From Gonocerus acuteangulatus (lineage: Eukaryota > Arthropoda > Insecta > Hemiptera > Coreidae), in NCBI GenBank assembly GCA_946811695.1, contig OX328132.1, positions 129,079,872 through 129,143,871 of the forward strand: a stretch of DNA of 64,000 nt. The letters are read 5' to 3'. The notes beneath the pieces are model-generated. The model had not been told where the DNA came from, ran no database searches, and saw only the letters and a program-made list of their open reading frames with translations. How positions within the stretch are numbered: the first letter of the stretch is position 1; each line of letters starts with the position of its first letter. Position numbers and translations under genes: made by a program. This document shows positions 60,755-64,000 of the stretch, in pieces.

Positions 60755-63410
60755 TTAACGGGGGTCATTTTCGGTGTCTACTAGGTAGGATCGATAAAGA
60801 TTTGAAGAAATTTTTCAAAAATTCCGTCATGAGTCCAACCTCAATAGCTACTTTCCTTCGGAGGAAAGTGCTAAAAGGCAGATAAGTTTGCTAAATAATA
60901 ATAATGAAGTTGCACGAATTTATAGCAATTATTCACAAGAGAGAATAATTATTACATTTAATAGTCAAATATAAGCTTCTAACAAATTCTATCGATTGTG
61001 GAAAATGTGGCGAGAAATTAGAGTTAAATAGAAATAATCTTTCATTTTGCTGCCGAAAGTGAAGGATTAGAAGATGTCTAGGAGATAGGCTGAAGAAAAA
61101 TAGAGTATTTATATTTTATATTTATTTCTCGTTAAGGGCATATGTGCTATGCGTTTCCGCGTGTGCATGTTTACAAATATTGTTGTTTACGCTACCTTTC
61201 CTAACCTGCATAACAGTGAAATTTAGTGCTGAATAACATTTTTCCTAGTTGAGAGCGACTTTTTTTTCTAACGGCTTCGTGTTTAGAGCATCAAAATACC
61301 TCTTAGAACAACGAGTAAAAAAGAACGGTGCGGAGGCCCCTAAACTTCACAATTACCAAAACGTATAAGGAAGGATGTAATTTTTGTTTTTCCTCAGCAG
61401 CTTATCTATTTAGCAGCTAAATACTTGCAAAGCAACAAAAGCGTAAATGACAACATGAAATTCAATTCTTTAAATAAACATTATATGAAAGAACAGAACA
61501 TTTCATTGTCTTCACTATAAGAAGGATCTATTGTTTTGAATATAATGGAAGATCAAGACCCAGCAGGTGACTGCACTTGGTGTAGTATTGCATGCTTGCA
61601 ACACACCATTACTTGCAGCAATATACATTCTTTTAAAAAATTAACTTGTAAACTTTTTTTTTTTTTCTAATTGCATAATAAAGAGTAGAAAGAAGAAATT
61701 TCTTTTCATCAGAAAGTAAATTACTCCAAAGATGACAGCACTCAAAGTATTATTAATTCCAATTTTAATTTCATCAAATCAACTACTTCAGTTAGTAGCA
61801 CATTCCCAAGTGAAATGATACCTTCCTTATGATATTGTAGGATTTTTAATAAAATTTCCTTAGAAATAATAATGCTGAACAGTAAAAGCAGTAGTTAGTT
61901 CAGTAAGAGTAGTTAAATAAAAAAAATCGTTGTAGCAGGTGATAGTTTTAACATGTGTGAAAATTGTTGGAATACATTCTACTGCTGCCAGAGAGTAATT
62001 ATTATATGTCATATGTAAGTCTAGATGTTGGTGACATTCCGTTAGTATGAGTTTCACGGTTAGTTAGTTCAATAATGCATACTTTGCATTGAGGTTTTTC
62101 TGTTTTAGTCAGTAAGTATTTGTGTGTGTCTAATTTGTTTCTTAATATCTAAAAAGGTACATAAAACTTCTTTTGAGGTTGTGCTTACATATCATGTTTC
62201 TAATAGTATGTACACTCATACTGAAAAATTCAGATCAGTACCGCAAACAATACAAATTCAAAAATCTGAATTTATTCATTAGATTAAATAAAAAAAATGT
62301 AATACATTAGCAGCTAAATGAATATCTGCAACTGTGCCTTGTATAAAATATTTCTCATTGTAATACAAAGAAGATATATCAAAACGGTATTCGATATTTT
62401 ATAAACTAATATTATAAATTACAAGATAAAAAATCAGACCGTCGGAAGGAGTTGATCTGAAACAGTAGTAACATCAAAGTCTCCATCGAAATATTTTCAG
62501 AGATATAATTTAGTATAAGTATTTTGGAGTTTAATATTGTTTAAGAAACAAGCAGGTCTAAACTATAGATCCACTAAATATAACCAAAGAAATGACAATT
62601 GCCTTAAATTGTACTTGTTTAAATTATTAACTTGACAAATTTCTAAACCTTTGGGCGGGTTGAGTTAAACAACAAGGCCACAGTCATACATCAACATCAA
62701 ATTTGAATATTATATAATAATTAGTACTTATAAATACTTATCTAATAAAACATAAAACATAAATAGCACTTTAGATCAAACTTAGATAAATAAATATTAC
62801 CATAATAGGAAAACAAACGGAAACTGAATTAAAAAGGGAATAACGAATCTGACACTAAAACGACCAATTTGAACAGAATGACAAGAGAGCTTAACAGTTC
62901 TATCGATTGATGAACGATATTTTCAAATAAAATACTTTCTCCAAAGAGGTAAGAATCATTTAAAGTTCCACTCCGAACGGTCAACAATTTATGATGTATC
63001 AATTACAGTTGGGCATAATTATATTTATAAATTTGAATACGAATTAATTCGTATTTTACTTATTTTTAAATACGAATACAAATAAATTAGTATTCATAAG
63101 TGTGAAAATAAATTTATTTGTATTTACATGTGTAAATTGTACTGTGATTATATTCACAAATTGTTCTGTAAATACAAATAAATTTACATTAAAAATTGTA
63201 AATATTCGCAAGAAATTTGAATATTCACACAAGAAACAAGTGAATAAAACAAATATCTCATTAAAATCTACGAATAAAATTTATTCACATTATAATTTGT
63301 AAATATACTAAATAAGTTGTGAATTTTTGTGTATTAACGGTAAATTTGAATAAAATAGAAGACAATTCTGTGTATATGGATTTATAATCCGTCTTTCCAT
63401 CTTTATGTTA
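60755..63410. other. AT-rich DNA, no gene seen
   Basis: Non-coding AT-rich sequence. 63020-63350 is built from loosely repeated aatacgaat/aaatttattc-type words. Two short frames (61860-62057, 63102-63302) have no recognisable content. Confidence 0.5.
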
Positions 63411-63415
63411 TAATA

Positions 63416-63955
63416 CAGTCAGGTCCACATAGACATGAACATAAATTCAATCGGGAATAAGGAAACTTAGGCAAAATATGAAAAAATGGTCGAATTGAGC
63501 CCGAACCCTTATTTTAATTCCAGCTGACAGTAAACAACACAAAAAAAAAATAAACAGTAATAAATTAATTGTATTAGAAAAACTTAAACAATCGAGAGGA
63601 ACAAAAGTCAACACACACTAGAAAAAAAAAACAACACATAAATTAACAAATATTTAAATTTAGTATTTTGTTGCTCCTCCTTTAGTTCGAATCAGAGCAG
63701 TAAATCTTCCAGGTATAGAATGGAGAAGATTTTATGTAATATTTGGGGCTATTTTATTCCATTCTGCCACTATCAAACTTTTCAAATATTTTTTATTTTC
63801 TGCTTTAAAATATTCTTAATGTTACTCCATTAATGCTTGATTGGGTTACTGTGGAGGGGTATGCAACTGTGGAGGTCCGTTATAGAGCAGCCAGTCTTTC
63901 ACAAGTTGAGCAGTCTACTTCGGGTCATTATCCTGTTGAGTAATCTGTGATTAGT
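63416..63955 (-). pseudogene. Tc1/mariner-type transposon relic, transposase C-terminus
   Basis: The left end has a TA dinucleotide followed by cagtcaggtccacatagac, a Tc1-type inverted repeat. On the minus strand, 63945-63662 gives broken pieces QQDNDPK, then LVKDWLLYNGPP, VAEWNKIAPNI, HSIPGRFTALIRTKGGATKY and a stop, the usual C-terminal end of Tc1 transposases. The catalytic N-terminal part lies beyond the insertion near 63950 or is lost. Confidence 0.7.
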
Positions 63956-64000
63956 CAGGATTTGGCTAAGAAAACATTAATACGATTTTTGTAAAACATC
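63955..64000. mobile_element. Start of another hairpin-family palindromic element, cut by window end
   Basis: gtcaggatttggctaagaaa and ttaatacgatttttgtaaaa match the outer left arm of the element at 26916-28309 (gttgggattcggctaaag..., caatacgatttttgtaaa). It interrupts the Tc1 relic. Confidence 0.6.

Overview
The window looks like AT-rich intergenic and intronic DNA from an invertebrate animal, most likely an arthropod. Coding sequence is sparse and split into small exons with consensus GT/AG borders. The rest is densely packed with nested mobile elements: Jockey, CR1/L2-type, RTE-type and R2-type LINEs, tRNA- and 5S-derived SINEs, a Ty3/gypsy LTR element, and piggyBac, Tigger and Tc1 relics plus MITEs. 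No bacterial, organellar or free-virus features are seen.

Two host genes are supported and they converge tail to tail. On the plus strand, three exons (7860-8029, 12980-13040, 13123-13260) encode the second half of a pleckstrin-homology (PH) domain, a C-terminal helix and a tail. They resemble the Sesquipedalian/PLEKHJ1 type of endosomal PH protein; the first exon(s) were not found. On the minus strand, twelve phase-compatible exons between 59009 and 21466 encode about 880 residues of endoplasmic reticulum metallopeptidase 1 (ERMP1, M28 family). Only a short N-terminal exon appears to be missing. Its introns hold most of the mobile DNA in the window.

Layout: 1-4078 Jockey LINE with a nested poly(T)-tailed SINE; 4.2-7.3 kb MITE/foldback DNA; 7.4-7.6 kb a short hairpin element; 7.86-13.3 kb PH gene with piggyBac-like and palindromic elements in its long intron; 13.3-21.4 kb intergenic repeats, including a 5S rRNA-derived SINE; 21.5-59.0 kb ERMP1. 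Inside ERMP1 lie a recent Jockey LINE (22.1-24.6), a palindromic hairpin element with a nested SINE (26.9-28.3), a Ty3/gypsy element split by a CR1/L2-type LINE (32.5-39.4), a piggyBac relic (43.7-45), a piggyBac/RTE/Jockey graveyard (48.7-51.4), an R2-like relic (52.3-53.5), a Tigger relic (54.5-55.4), an LTR-like unit (56.0-56.4) and another palindrome (56.5-56.8). From 59 to 64 kb there are simple repeats, a degenerate tandem array, a Tc1 relic and the start of one more hairpin element.

The most unusual signal is a dispersed family of short elements. Several are near-perfect palindromes. They carry an outward-facing hairpin with fixed sides (CTGANGA + A/T, variable stem, GAAA). Three copies have 12-14 bp target duplications, and two palindromes have a 38-39 nt unpaired tail at one end only. 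The hairpin resembles a hammerhead-ribozyme core but has a consistent extra base, so it may be a Penelope-type or retrozyme-type non-autonomous element, or something new. Two SINE observations also stand out: a SINE family that ends in poly(T), and tRNA-headed and 5S-headed SINEs that share one 3' tail.
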